Position numbers and translations under genes: made by a program
Assembly: GCA_031472005.1 (NCBI GenBank)
Contig: PZJY01000010.1
Coordinates: forward strand, 2,350,512-2,414,511
Source: Tetracladium setigerum
Taxonomy: Eukaryota; Ascomycota; Leotiomycetes; Helotiales
Direction: 5' to 3'
Length of the DNA stretch: 64,000 bases
The notes under the pieces: model-generated
Told to the model about the DNA's origin: nothing
Databases searched by the model: none
The model's input: the letters and a program-made list of their open reading frames with translations, nothing else
Part shown: piece after piece, positions 12,690 to 23,545 of the stretch
Numbering within the stretch: position 1 is the stretch's first letter
Layout of the letters: each line of letters opens with the position of its first letter

Positions 12690-13168
12690 AATTGGGAGTT
12701 ATATTATGATAGTGAAGCGATGGGGTCATCTCTTTGCAGGTAGCTTTGTTGGTCATGGCGATGTGCATGGGTGCCGGAAATGGATGCTGTGGTAGCTGTT
12801 GTAACCGCTGTAGCAGAAACGGACGGCAATGCTGCTGATGAATAACGTGACGATGATGCTCGATGGAGTGAGTGATGAGGCCTGTTGCGTCGCACATGAC
12901 GATGTCCTCAGTTGAGGAGCTTGACGGATCGATAGATTGGAAAGGATTTGATCGTCATGATAGAGATATCCAAATACATTACGAGGTGTCACCAGTTGTT
13001 CTACTTTTTCGTGTTTGTCTATTATAGTCTACTCGAGTATTCGGAGATTTGCAAGTGGCAGAACTACAGAACCGCACGTCACGCACGGTACACCGCCCTC
13101 AGGAGAGCTCCCCACACGAGGATGCTTCACAACCTTAAATCCTCGATCGCTCCTCTTGTGCCACCAAC
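12690..13168. other. Intergenic spacer
   Basis: About 480 bp holding the 3' region of the CCDC124-like gene and the promoter of the next gene. Nothing else is recognisable. Confidence 0.6.
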
Positions 13169-14313
13169 ATGGTATCACAGTCTTTGTCCGGTCTCTCTGC
13201 TGTGCGGAAACAACAACTGTTAATAGAGTTGTGCGTCTTAATGTCCCCAAGGCAGTTGAGCTATCGCTAACCCACCCAATAGCTCTAGTTTGAAGTCATG
13301 TTGCCCTCAAGGAGTATTCATGTCTCTGACTCCCGGAGATCCCACCCTCTGGTCGGGGGTGATCTTCGTTCGTAGAGGTTTTAATTCTCCTTCGTCTTTA
13401 GCTACTTTTGACTTACCATCTGGCAGGGCCTTATGCGCCGTCGATCCTACGATTCCAGATCTCCTTTCCACCAACCTATCCTGCGCTCCCACCTCTCGTC
13501 ACATTCTCTACCGACATCTTTCACCCCCTCATAACACCCCTCACCACTTACATGTATACGACAGATGTCTCAAATACTGGCACGGTTTCTGCGACTGACG
13601 AGGAACGCTTACCGCCAGGCGGATTCTCGTTGCGACACGGCTTTCCAAAATGGTTTGGTCGCGCGTCGAGGAGGTTTGCAGAACGAACAAGAACGAGAGG
13701 TGGCTCACTGCAGACGCCAGCCAGAGGAAGCCAGAGTGGGAGTGATATTGCGAGCCCTGAGAGCGGAACGGCAAGCAGCTACAGTCCAACTCCTGGACCG
13801 AACGAGGGAAGGCCGCGACAATCGAGTGTAGGCATATACGAAGTCTTGCGCTATATCAGAAGCACATTTGATGATGAAGAGATACTGGACAACATCTCTC
13901 TGGAAGCAGCTGGGAATCCTGGGGCATGGAACGCATGGCGTACACGTCAGATCAAACGTGGGAAGATACATCCTGTTGTAGCGGTTTCGGAGCAGGGTAA
14001 CTTGCAGGACAACATAAGCGATGATGGCAGCACCGGAGCTCTTGATAGCTACCAAAAGGTTTCTGGAGGACCTCCTACACCGATGGTCTCTAGAGGACCC
14101 GGGGAATGGAATTGGGATGGTGTGTGGGAGGTTAGAGTCAAGAAAGGCATAGAGGGAAGCATTTCAGAGGCAGTTCTGTTTGGGAACTTGCCAGCAGATG
14201 ATTTGATTCGTTTCTTGCATATGCAGGTGGAGGAAGTCGAGACAATCAAGGAAAACATTAAGAGAAGCGTGGAAGCTTTGGGAGAGTCGAAGAGGAAGTC
14301 GATGGGAGGCTAA
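13169..14313 (+). CDS. UBC-fold (AKTIP/FTS-like) protein lacking the E2 active-site motif
   Basis: Three exons, 13169-13230, 13283-13377 and 13427-14313, encode 347 residues. The spliced N-terminus reads through RKQQLLIEFSSLKSCCPQG, then LTPGDPTLWSGVIFVRRG, then PYAPSILRFQISFPPTYP. This is the alpha1-beta sheet pattern of the ubiquitin-conjugating fold, and each junction restores it. The region where active E2 enzymes carry HPN and the catalytic Cys reads FHPLITPLTTYMYTTD, without that Cys. It therefore resembles E2 variants such as AKTIP/FTS, which act as adaptors in vesicle trafficking, rather than an active enzyme. The C-terminal ~200 residues are polar, with a low-complexity part and a terminal helix. 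The ATG at 13169 was chosen because it leads directly into the conserved first helix. Confidence 0.85.
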
Positions 14314-14802
14314 AGTAATTATACCCATGAAGTTACGTACGAATACACTATAATCAATATCTAACCAATGGCAAGATTATTGCGCCGGGGAGAATGTTCG
14401 AGACATTCAACGCAACTGTTCTCAGAACGTTAAGACAGTCTTCACCAAATGCTTGCCACGATATCATTTTGCGGATGCGGCACCAGCGGCCAGCAGGATT
14501 CATTTCCAATCTTCTGTCTGTTTCCCAGTATGGCCTGAGTGTTATTTTGCGTTCTCATCTCTGATCTCTCCTTTTATTTCAGATGGCAAGAGTTCCATCT
14601 ACAGAGAGCTTAGTTTGGAGGCGTTGCTGGGAGGACACCAAACCTGGTATCTCTTTCCCCTTGACGACACTTGTGCTCTTTTGTCGATATCATGAGAATC
14701 TTCTCCTTGCGTATCATCATAACATCGCAATCATCACATTCCACCGCACCCCACATCACTTCTCCTCCATTATTCCATGTCGACATCACTCCAGTTCTGG
14801 AT
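14314..14802. other. Intergenic spacer
   Basis: About 490 bp between two plus-strand genes, pyrimidine-rich towards its end as expected for a fungal promoter and 5' leader. No other feature seen. Confidence 0.55.
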
Positions 14803-17411
14803 ATGACTGGTAATAGTTTTGCACTCGGCGCCCTTGTTTTCGTACCGATTGTTATCGCCATATCTGCTGCATTCATTGCTCTCAAAACATCACATCTATC
14901 TCACAGAGTCGCTGTCTTCTGTCGAGAAGCTTGGGACGACTGGTATCCTTGGTCTACCACCCGCCAGTCTCGCCGCCGACGAAAGCTTCGACGCTCCAAT
15001 CTCCCTTCCACACAACTCTACGGTGATTCCTGGTGTGATCTTCGAAGTCTTGACAGCAGAGAAGATCTCGGCACACTGGTCACGAAGTTCCCGGGGCAGC
15101 GCAATCCTACCAGTGATCGCTTCCAGCAGGACAGTCTTCGTAGAGTATGGCACCCATCCCGATCAACACGCCTGAACTGGGACTTCATGAATCCTCGATC
15201 TCTGAGCCCCAACCCCTTCGAATCATCAAACGTAGTAAAACCGTCTCCGGTAGCTCGGCCTCGGGGATTCGCTCTGTCGAAGACGCGGAAGATCATCTGG
15301 CTCGTCTCTTCATTCCACGGGAAGCCCGCCAATGGCAGCGGACAGACCCTTGACTGTACGCAAACTTCGCAAAGGTCGAGCAAGTATACTGGGAAGCAGT
15401 TTGGTGAGCGATGGAGTCCTGCCATATGGATCGCGGATCTTGGAAACACCAAAGAAATTGCTTGGTTAGTGATTATGCTCATACTCTCCGATCAGATCCT
15501 AACGTGACGAAGACACAGATGACAAAGACCTCACTCCCAAGGCGAACCCAGATCACCGAGTGAACAGCGCTGGTGCATTCCTCAAAGCTGAGTATCATCG
15601 TAACCGAGAGATGAACAATGGTGGTTATTATTCGCTCAGAGGAGAGCATCACACCGTTCATCGCCCGGTTCAGAACTTCGAGAGTCAACCTAACGATCCA
15701 CTATCCTGGAATAATGCCTCCCCTACAATCCCCGAGCGACGTTTCTCCAAATCTAAAAACCTTTTTCTCCGAGCATTGGGAGGCAATGACGAACCCCGGC
15801 CCTTGCCTATCCAACGAACAAACTCCAGCACATCGAGGAATACCTTGGTTCGCCGGATATCGCGCAGAAAGCAACCCAGTGTTGGCTCCGATTGTTCTTC
15901 ATATATTGGCAATGCACTTTCTTCTGGTACAACGTGTTCGTTCATACCGACTAGTCTTGACATATATGATGCGACGCACTTCTCCCAATCATCATCCCCT
16001 TCTGCTTCGGAATACATGCCTGACACTTCAGCGCGAGATGCTTTAGTTCTTTACCCGAATATCATGGTCGTACCAGAAGTATCGCATCTCGATGCTGGAG
16101 TCTCTATTATTTGGGTTGCAATAACGGTCACAGGTATTTTGCAAGCTGCCGAATATGTTTCGAGTCGGAGCCCCGAGTGTGAAGAAGTTCCATGCCACCC
16201 AAGAAAGTCTGAGCCCTCCGGTCAGTTACCTTTTGTTTTTTTGTGAACTCGGGCTAATTTTAGAATCAGATCTGACCAACTACGGCAGGCTCCACTCCAT
16301 GCGAATTGATCTTCATCCTGGTCAAGGTTGTACAATTCTAGAGATTATTGGGAATCTTCACGAATCAAAAACCATCCGAGCTGGGGAGACGGAGTTGATC
16401 TTGGCGAAAGTTCGCGTGGCCCAAGTCAAAATGCCACGGGAAGGCAGCGAGGATTCTACAGAAGGAATAATTGCAGACCTTCAGAATCACCTTGGAGAAA
16501 CTATTTCGGCATACTTGACTGTGCGACTCACCTACAAGCACACTGCTTTTCCAAATGACAAACCTCTTGAGCCACTGGGTGGGATGAAACTTCGTATGAC
16601 CCGGATTGAGACTGAAGCAACAGCAACAATCAAGAGACGAAACCCGGAATCCGCTTGGTCACCACGCACTTCTCAGACACTCAGCAATTCGCTTGATGAT
16701 GGTCCTGTGGTCAGGCTAGTGGCAAAACACTTCCCTCCCGTAAAGGCAGAAGAAGTCAGAAGGCGCCTGGCGAACGACAGGTCTCCGATGTCCATTGCAC
16801 GAAAGTTCGGCTATTGGTCTGAAGGATGCAATGGTATAAACCTTGACTCTAGTCTGCATAGCGAAAGTCTGCACTTCAGAGTCGATTCTGCTGGTGACCC
16901 ATTCTCGTCTGTGGCTTCTCGGTCAAGACGATCGCTCCGGAGATCCATTGTTTCGAGACCAACTCCATTGCCGTCTCCCTCGTCGCATGGTATTACATCA
17001 ACACAGGAGGAAGATATAGACCCAGCCAGAAAGATTTGGAGTGAAATGAGACTCACATCGCGAGGCGGTCGACACCGCCATAGCCGGGCCAGCATCAGTG
17101 CTGACCATTACTTTGTCATGGACGAGCCCCAGCCTTCTATTCGAGCCATTTCAGACGACACGCATACATCCACAAAGACACAATGCAGCTCACAGCCTGC
17201 TACTGTTCTTACGGAAGGACCAGCCAGTGAGAGAGACAAGATTAGAGAAGTTGCCCTGAGAAACAAGCGGAGTATGGGCGCTGAAACATTGAGAAGCATT
17301 GCACCCAGTGTTGGCGGCGGCCGTGGAGATGGAAAATCAAATGGGGGCTCTGCAACTGGCCTAGTGCTGGGTGTTGGTCGAGCATGGGGATGGACGTCCC
17401 CGTGGTGGTGA
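14803..17411 (+). CDS. Conserved fungal membrane-anchored protein of unknown function, reading frame disturbed in exon 1
   Basis: Three exons are inferred: 14803-15464, 15519-16220 and 16264-17411. The N-terminus (MTGNSFALGALVFVPIVIAI) is a single membrane segment followed by a Trp- and Arg-rich stretch. A basic, Ser-rich middle follows. The conserved C-terminal part includes a predicted beta-sandwich-like region (VVPEVSHLDAGVSIIWVAIT, then ILEIIGNLHESKTIRAGETE) and RRNPESAWSPRTSQTL. I recognise the type as a widespread hypothetical protein of filamentous ascomycetes but know no function. The frame that opens at 14803 is not the frame needed to splice into exon 2: sequence up to about 15262, from about 15262 to 15352, and from 15353 on reads best in three successive frames. 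Either two single bases are missing, or an intron with a weak donor lies here. It is convergent with the secreted protein gene downstream. Confidence 0.62.
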
Positions 17412-17568
17412 TGGCAGGAGACTTTTCGGTCTTCCCCAGAACAGAGTGTGAGAGGCTATCGTTATATCCATTCCATAGTATACAGTGTAGCAGTTAATAC
17501 CTTGATCGATGGCCAAGAAATTACAAGTAGCCTTCGAAACCGAGTCTTGCATTCATCTTTCTTCAAAT

Positions 17569-19338
17569 TCATGATATATAATCCATACGATCTCCGCCAT
17601 AACTGACGCTTCTAGTCTGACTCCCCTTGCATTTCTCATTTCCATTATCATCCACAAAACATTCATAGAACGCCACACGGATTCGATCACCCCTTCCTAT
17701 AAAGCCTCCCCATGCATCTTGTTTTCTTTCCCAATCTCCCATAAATACATCCAGTCTTTCTAGTCCAACAATCTCACCCATCTTCAGAGGGCCTTCTATT
17801 TCCTTTTGCCTCAAAGCTCTGAATAAATTCAGACTTGTGTTTTTGTTGATAAAATCATCAACAATATCCGGTCTAATGCCTCTTCTCCGTTCATATTCCA
17901 TCGCGTGTCCACTCTTAGCGTATTCCTCATCTGTCATATTGACATAAACTTCAGGATTGTAAATTTCATCGGGCGGGGAGGGAAAGTGAAGGGCGAGACG
18001 TTTGATCCTGTTCAACTGCTTAGGTATGGCGAGAAGGTACGGATGCCAAGTTGGCATTGTGACTTCCTGCGAAGTTTCTGATGTGACAGGTGGTCTTTCA
18101 TCAATAGAAATGTCCAAAGTTTCGAGCTGTGGACACTCCCTAAATAAGATGTCCAAATCTAGCGACGGCAAGTTGATCTGGTCTCTAAATTTGAAATGCT
18201 TCAAAGTCGGACAGTGGTGTTTTGTCACGACATCAATAACATCCGGAAAAGCAGAGTTCGTTTCCCCAACCTCAAGCGACTCCAGCGATCTCGTCATATT
18301 TTGTACAAAGTCCCGAACCATCAATTTCTGTCCAGCATAGTCAGCAGTCCAGCCTGTGATTGTGAGGTGTCGAAGTCCTGTGAGGAGGTCTCCTCCGAAT
18401 GATGCCAGTGCTTTCCTGTCGTGGCCGCTGATATGGAGCGTGTGTAACTTTGAGAAATCCATGACCTTCTTCCACATCTCCAAATTAATAGCTAGTTGCC
18501 TGTCGCCTTGTCTAGTGATCCAGTCTCCCCTTTGTTCAATTTGTTGATGATATTGCCATCCCGACCTTCCATTCTCCAAAGCCGTGAAAGCATACCCATC
18601 CACTTTTAGAACCTCTAATGCCGGCAAGGTAATATTAGGAACGAGAGTAAAATCAAATGCAAAATCCGAGCTGGTGGGTTCGCATGAATTTTCGGTGAAG
18701 GAGATGGAAAGCTCCTTGAGGTTTGGAGAGGATTGGAAAACCGCAAAAACCATAGGCAATGACACTTCATCACGGCCGTATTCATATGCAAGTACTACAT
18801 CCAGAGAGTAAAGATTCGTAGAGTTGATGAGAGATCGATGAGACAAAGAAGTCTTCGAATTGTATGTCGTCGTTTTGTAGAACAGTCTCGCATTTGGTAT
18901 GTAATATTCCATGCTTCGTAAGATGGCTGGTGTCATAGCCTCGTCCCCATCCCAGTAAATGTTTTCGACATTTGGAAACATTTTGAACGCATACATTGGA
19001 TTATTGTAAGATTCAGGTATAGCTGCCCGCCAGCTGCGGAAAATAACACCAGTAATGCTGTCGGCAATCGACGCAAATGGTGCCCCTTCGGCGAAAAACG
19101 ACAGGTCGTCCCATATCTGCTCAATGTCATCGCTGACGTGACCCGAGACGCTTCCAAGAGCATAATATTTCCAGTATTCTAGGGTGAGATGGAAAGTATT
19201 GTTTGGCAGCCTTTGAAGAGATGGGGATGTTGTTGGCGCTACCAGAGAGCGACGCGAATGTTCCTCGCCAGTCGCAGCTGTGAGAGGAGATAGTAAAACG
19301 AGTAACAACCCAAGATTTGGGATGAGGCAAGAAACCAT
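17569..19338 (-). CDS. Secreted leucine-rich protein of unknown function
   Basis: A single uninterrupted exon of 589 residues. It begins with a signal peptide (about residues 1-24, hydrophobic core LGLLLVLLSPLTA). The body has irregular leucine-rich repeats such as LKELSISF, LPALEVLKVDGY, LHTLHISGHD, LRHLTITGW, LESLEVGE and LETLDISI. These resemble the repeats that follow an F-box in many fungal proteins, but no F-box is present and the protein is predicted to be exported. Several N-x-S/T sites (for example NNTF, NITL, NMTR) and paired Cys near the end (ECFVDDNGNEKC) fit a secreted glycoprotein. The role is unknown; adhesion or ligand binding would be guesses. It lies convergent to the preceding gene with a 157-bp gap. 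Confidence 0.75.
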   Translation of the reverse strand: MVSCLIPNLGLLLVLLSPLTAATGEEHSRRSLVAPTTSPSLQRLPNNTFHLTLEYWKYYALGSVSGHVSDDIEQIWDDLSFFAEGAPFASIADSITGVIFRSWRAAIPESYNNPMYAFKMFPNVENIYWDGDEAMTPAILRSMEYYIPNARLFYKTTTYNSKTSLSHRSLINSTNLYSLDVVLAYEYGRDEVSLPMVFAVFQSSPNLKELSISFTENSCEPTSSDFAFDFTLVPNITLPALEVLKVDGYAFTALENGRSGWQYHQQIEQRGDWITRQGDRQLAINLEMWKKVMDFSKLHTLHISGHDRKALASFGGDLLTGLRHLTITGWTADYAGQKLMVRDFVQNMTRSLESLEVGETNSAFPDVIDVVTKHHCPTLKHFKFRDQINLPSLDLDILFRECPQLETLDISIDERPPVTSETSQEVTMPTWHPYLLAIPKQLNRIKRLALHFPSPPDEIYNPEVYVNMTDEEYAKSGHAMEYERRRGIRPDIVDDFINKNTSLNLFRALRQKEIEGPLKMGEIVGLERLDVFMGDWERKQDAWGGFIGRGDRIRVAFYECFVDDNGNEKCKGSQTRSVSYGGDRMDYIS

Positions 19339-19808
19339 CGTTTTAAGTGATTCGTGTGTGATGGTTCAGATGGTGAAAATATGGATTACGGACAAATGCG
19401 CAAGATAATATCGCAGTACTCTTCTTTCTTCCTTCTGTCCATGATCAAGTCAACTGTTGGTGAACAGAGTGGCCTTTGACTGTGCCTTAGCTTCGTTGCG
19501 ACTTGATTGGCCAAGCTGAAGTCTGGCAACGAAAACCAACAATCTGGAAGTTGGCACAAAAATTGGAGGCAGACAGTGCTCATTTGAAGAGGAGTTGAAT
19601 TATTTTAAGTCATAAAGTACAATCAAGGCGAACAAGTAAATCTACAAATGATGCGATATCTCCCACCCGTAAATGCGACTGGCCTGAACGCCCCCCTCTT
19701 CTCATACATCCGGGACCCATTTTTAGTACAAACATAAGAAAATTGCGACGCACTTGAACGTCTGTCTACTCAGACATCAGAATACAACAAGACAAACCAA
19801 GAACATCC
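19339..19808. other. Intergenic spacer
   Basis: About 470 bp: promoter of the secreted leucine-rich gene and 3' region of the helicase gene. Nothing else recognisable. Confidence 0.55.
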
Positions 19809-21965
19809 TTAACGCTCGAACGGGTTTGATCGTTCACCACCGCCGAATCCTCCAAAATCACCTCCACGATCTCCGCCCCGTCCTCCAAAGCCACCACCTC
19901 CTCTTCTGTCTCCAGAACCACCGCCTCCTCTCCTGTCTCCAAAGCCACCTCGTCCACCCCCGAAGCCACCACTTCTACCGCCGCCTCCTCTCCTGTCTCC
20001 GCCTCCTCCTCTCCTGTCTCCACCACCAAATCCTCCGCGGCTACCTCCGCCAAATCTCCCTCCAAATTCGTCATCATCATCACTGCGCCCTCCGCGTCCA
20101 ATGTTGAGACCATCGCGTCCGCTCAGACCCAACTTTGAAGCCAAACCTTGTCCAATCTCGGGAGGGTTCTCCATACCCCATCCAAATCTTGTCCAGCGGT
20201 TGAATATTTCGACCATCCGACCGCCATTCCTGTTTTGCGAAAGTGCAGCTGTGTAAGCTGTCGTCTTGATGCTTCGGCTGACCTTCTTGGAAGCTTCGCC
20301 GGTTTGTGTCAATGTCGCAGCCAAAGAAGCTGGGAGCTGGGCATCCTTGGTCATATCAACTACTGCTGCTTCGAGAGTTGTGTCAACTTTAATCGGAAGT
20401 TTGCTGAGCATCTGTCGCGCAAGTCTCGATTCAGCTTCTTGAATGATGAGCCACCCTTCTCCAGCCTTGTCAGCTCGACCAGTACGGCCGATTCGGTGGA
20501 TGTATTGTTCGCGATTGGTGGGGAGGCCGAGTTGAATAACATGGGTCACGTTGGGGAAATCCATTCCTCGAGCAGTGACATCTGTCGAGAAAAGAATGGC
20601 GGACTTGGCCTTTCGGAATCGTTCAGCAACGTTGGTTCGTTGTGCTTGTGTGAGTTGACCATGGATTTCCAAAATTTCGGCGGGAGCCAAAGGATGCTTT
20701 CCGAACAGTCCACCCTTCCCATCACCAGTGAGATTATCAAAAATTTGGTAAGATAGCTCGACATTGGCGGTAGACTGTAGATACACAATAGCCTTGAAAG
20801 GGGTAGCCGGTTCTCCGGCTGCTTGTGCAGCATTGGCCTTTGCAATCTCGCGTTTGGCCAATTCAAGGACCGAGGGCATGAAGTTCTCGATTCCAGCAGT
20901 GGTGATGACCTTTTGCGGGACCTTGTCGTGAGTTGCTAACTCACCGGGCTTGACAGTTTGGACGAACGAGAAGTCTGGTTTCAAGGTATCTCTAACGAGA
21001 TACATGACTTCTCTGGGCATGGTGGCGGAGAACATGAGGGTTTGTCGGTCAACCTTTCTTCGATCTGGCAACAATTGGATGATGGCTTCGACATCCCTGG
21101 CAAAGCCGGAATCCAGCAACCGATCAGCTTCGTCCAGGACCAAGGTAGTCAGACCAGGCGCAGAAATTCGGCTGTATTCGTCGGTCAAGAGGTCATTCAA
21201 TCGACCTGGAGTGGCGACCAAGATGTGACAGCCTTCACGCAAAGTCTTCTGAAGCATTGCCCTCTTGCTGTTTCCACCGACTGCAACTTGCACAATCAAA
21301 TCGGTGTGATAGCAAGCTTTCTCGGCTTCGACAGCAATTTGCTCTGCTAGTTCTCTGGTAGGGGAAATGATGATGGCCTTGATATCTGAGGCGCGAGCTC
21401 GCGAATACCTCTGCCTTTCGGCGAGTTCAGGGTTCTTTCGGAGGATATTTTGGATGGTAGGGATCAGGAAACCCAAGGTTTTGCCAGTACCGGTTTTCGC
21501 TTGCGCGACACTGGTAGAAGTCATTGGTAAGCTGAAAATTGGAAGCAATTGGAAGAGCTTTACTTACATATCGATACCCTGCAAAGCCTGGTTGATGGTT
21601 TGGGTCTGCACATCAGTCATCGTCTCGAGCTTCATCCCCTTGGTGATGGCAGAGACCACATTTCGATGCACCATGTTGTGCTCTGCCAACTCATCGAATC
21701 GCGTGACATCTCTGTGTGGTATGGCCTCGGTGTTGACGGAAGGACTGTCGTTCGACTCGGCTTGGGAAGAGGCTGCATAACTTCGCAACTGTGAAGAGAC
21801 GTGAAGCGTCCGAGAGGCCGCGAAGGGAGAGGAAGAAGTTCGTGCGGGTAGCGAGAGGATGGAAGGCCTGGCCGATATGGTTCGAGTGGCAGAAGAGAGA
21901 GAAGAGGTGGCGCGGAGGATGGATGATATTGAGGCAGGGCCTCTTCTTGTGATGTTCAACATCAT
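19809..21965 (-). CDS. mss116: Mitochondrial DEAD-box RNA helicase, MSS116 type
   Basis: Two exons, 21965-21568 and 21531-19809, give 706 residues. The N-terminal ~60 residues are rich in Ser, Arg and Ala and lack acids, as in a mitochondrial targeting sequence. Helicase motifs are in order: Q-motif region TDVQTQTINQAL, motif I AKTGTGKT (about 144-151), Ia PTRELA (190-195), DEAD (266-269), SAT (301-303), and later ARGMDFP and HRIGRTGR. The C-terminus is a long Gly/Arg-rich tail of RGG and GGDRRGG units, usual for RNA binding. MSS116 proteins are ATP-dependent RNA chaperones for splicing and translation of mitochondrial RNA. The intron is only 36 nt (gtaagt...tttcag), and the joined sequence GID-I-LPMTSTSVAQAKTG is continuous. 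A cytoplasmic DEAD-box paralogue is the less likely alternative. Confidence 0.9.
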
Positions 21966-22550
21966 GAAAGGGGTGGTGGTATTAAAAAGACAGCGGCAGA
22001 AGGCCGTCCGGAAATAAGCAAATAAGAATTTAACGACAGAAGAAGCGCGAGGAGAGATAGAATTACAAAGTCAATGAAGGGCAAACGTAGATATCGTGAT
22101 TGAATTGCCGTTGGTGGTGATGAATTTGGAGAGGGAGAGGACGAGATGCGACCCAGTTAGTAGTTGAACTTCAACTTTTTTTCTTAGCGCAGAAACATCA
22201 ACGTCCCCTATCAGCCACCGGTCGAGCGATTCTGCCACCCAAGACCACCCACCGCCTTATCAGTTCCAATTCGACAGAACGTAGTTAAGGCAGAGGAAGA
22301 TCCAAAGAATACGACCAAGTCACCTTAAATCTGCACTGTTGAGTCTATGTGGTTTGTTTCTATATATCCTTCTTCTCCCCTCTATATCTATCCATTCAAA
22401 TAAGGCCACGATCTACCCGTATAGCCCCAAGCTTCGACGAACTCCATCTTGTATGCAGGGTATTCTAAAATCAAAACGCCTTCACAGATCGCCAAAGACA
22501 ACGCCGGCCCGAACCCAAAAAACAATCTCAAACGAACCGCAAGCACTTCT
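21966..22550. other. Intergenic spacer upstream of the helicase gene
   Basis: About 585 bp between two minus-strand genes, holding the helicase promoter and the 3' region of the next gene. The plus-strand frames here are shadows of the minus-strand gene. Confidence 0.55.
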
Positions 22551-23545
22551 TCACTTCTTCAACAGAGCATTACCTGTACCAACGAGTATGATGACCTCGC
22601 CCACACCTTCCTGGATGCCACCGGCAACTCCATCTACAACCCATTTGGTAACCTCTCCGACCAGCTGTCCAACCTTGCCATCACCCATTTCCAAAATTCC
22701 ACTCCCGAGAGCCAAACTTGTCTTTCCAGCCTTTTCCAATAGCTCCATACCCTGTGCTACTCCTCTCTGCACAATCTTATGTTCGCGGTCGTATTGGTAG
22801 GTAGCCGCGAGGACGTATGTGAAGTAGGGTAGGATGAATTGGATGAGGACGAACAGTCCCACAATCGAAGAGGCCAAGGTTCGGTGGAGAAGAGATCGTT
22901 CGGTCGGGAGGTTTGTGCCAGCAGAGTTGGAATTGTGGACTGCAATCTGGTTAGGCTCTACGATCCCTGGTGGGAGAGAGCTTCGAAGACTGAGCTGCTC
23001 CTCAACCGTCAGATCTCGTGGTAGTCCACGAAGCAGGTATGCCAGGGCGTGTAGGTAGAGTTGGCGGGTGAAGCTTGCGTCTGCGGAGCGAGAACCAAGG
23101 GTGGCAGATTCGTTGACAGCAATACCTAGAAGGCTGACGCCTGTGACGGAGGGTTACTCAATGGGCCACAGTTAATGAGAGACAGGAAATTGCACATACC
23201 TTGATTGGCAAACTTCCAATCAATCTCGCTATCGTCCTCTGCAGCCCGCCGGGTTGCATCATTCTGGCGGAGAGCTAGGCCTGATTGCTGTGCAGGGTCA
23301 AACACACGAAGTGCCAGCGCATCTCTATATTCCATATTTGGCGTTGTTGCGCCTGAGCTGGCACTTGAATTGGAACGCGAGCTTCTTCCCGTATCGAATC
23401 CAGAGGAGCGTCGCAGCGATGGGATTCGGGGGAGGCGACTCTGCAGTGCCGAGGGAAGAATTGAATACAGCATTGAGGACTTGACGATAATGACTGGTTG
23501 GGCGGAGGGTTCTGGCTCCATGATCGCTTTTGCTAGACTTGTCAT
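22551..23545 (-). CDS. Conserved fungal membrane protein of unknown function
   Basis: Two exons, 23545-23200 and 23140-22551 (59-nt intron, gtatgt...tcacag), encode 311 residues. The N-terminal third is Ser/Arg-rich and polar (SSGFDTGRSSRSNSSASSG). A helical part includes SFTRQLYLHALAYLLRGLPR. One strong hydrophobic segment, IVGLFVLIQFILPYFTYVLA, is likely to span a membrane. The C-terminus is Gly-rich and amphipathic (GEVTKWVVDGVAGGIQEGVG). No named domain is recognised. The joined exon sequence FANQG-VSLLGIAVNES is continuous and the frame stays open to the stop, so the model is sound even though the function is unknown. Confidence 0.72.

Noticed and set aside
15618..16046. A second open frame of 142 codons overlapping the conserved unknown gene
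   Set aside because: It lies on the same strand in another frame; the frame used by exon 2 matches the conserved protein and continues across the next intron.
22339..22800. Plus-strand open frames opposite the membrane protein gene
   Set aside because: Shadows of the minus-strand coding frame, which has a clear membrane helix and a valid intron.
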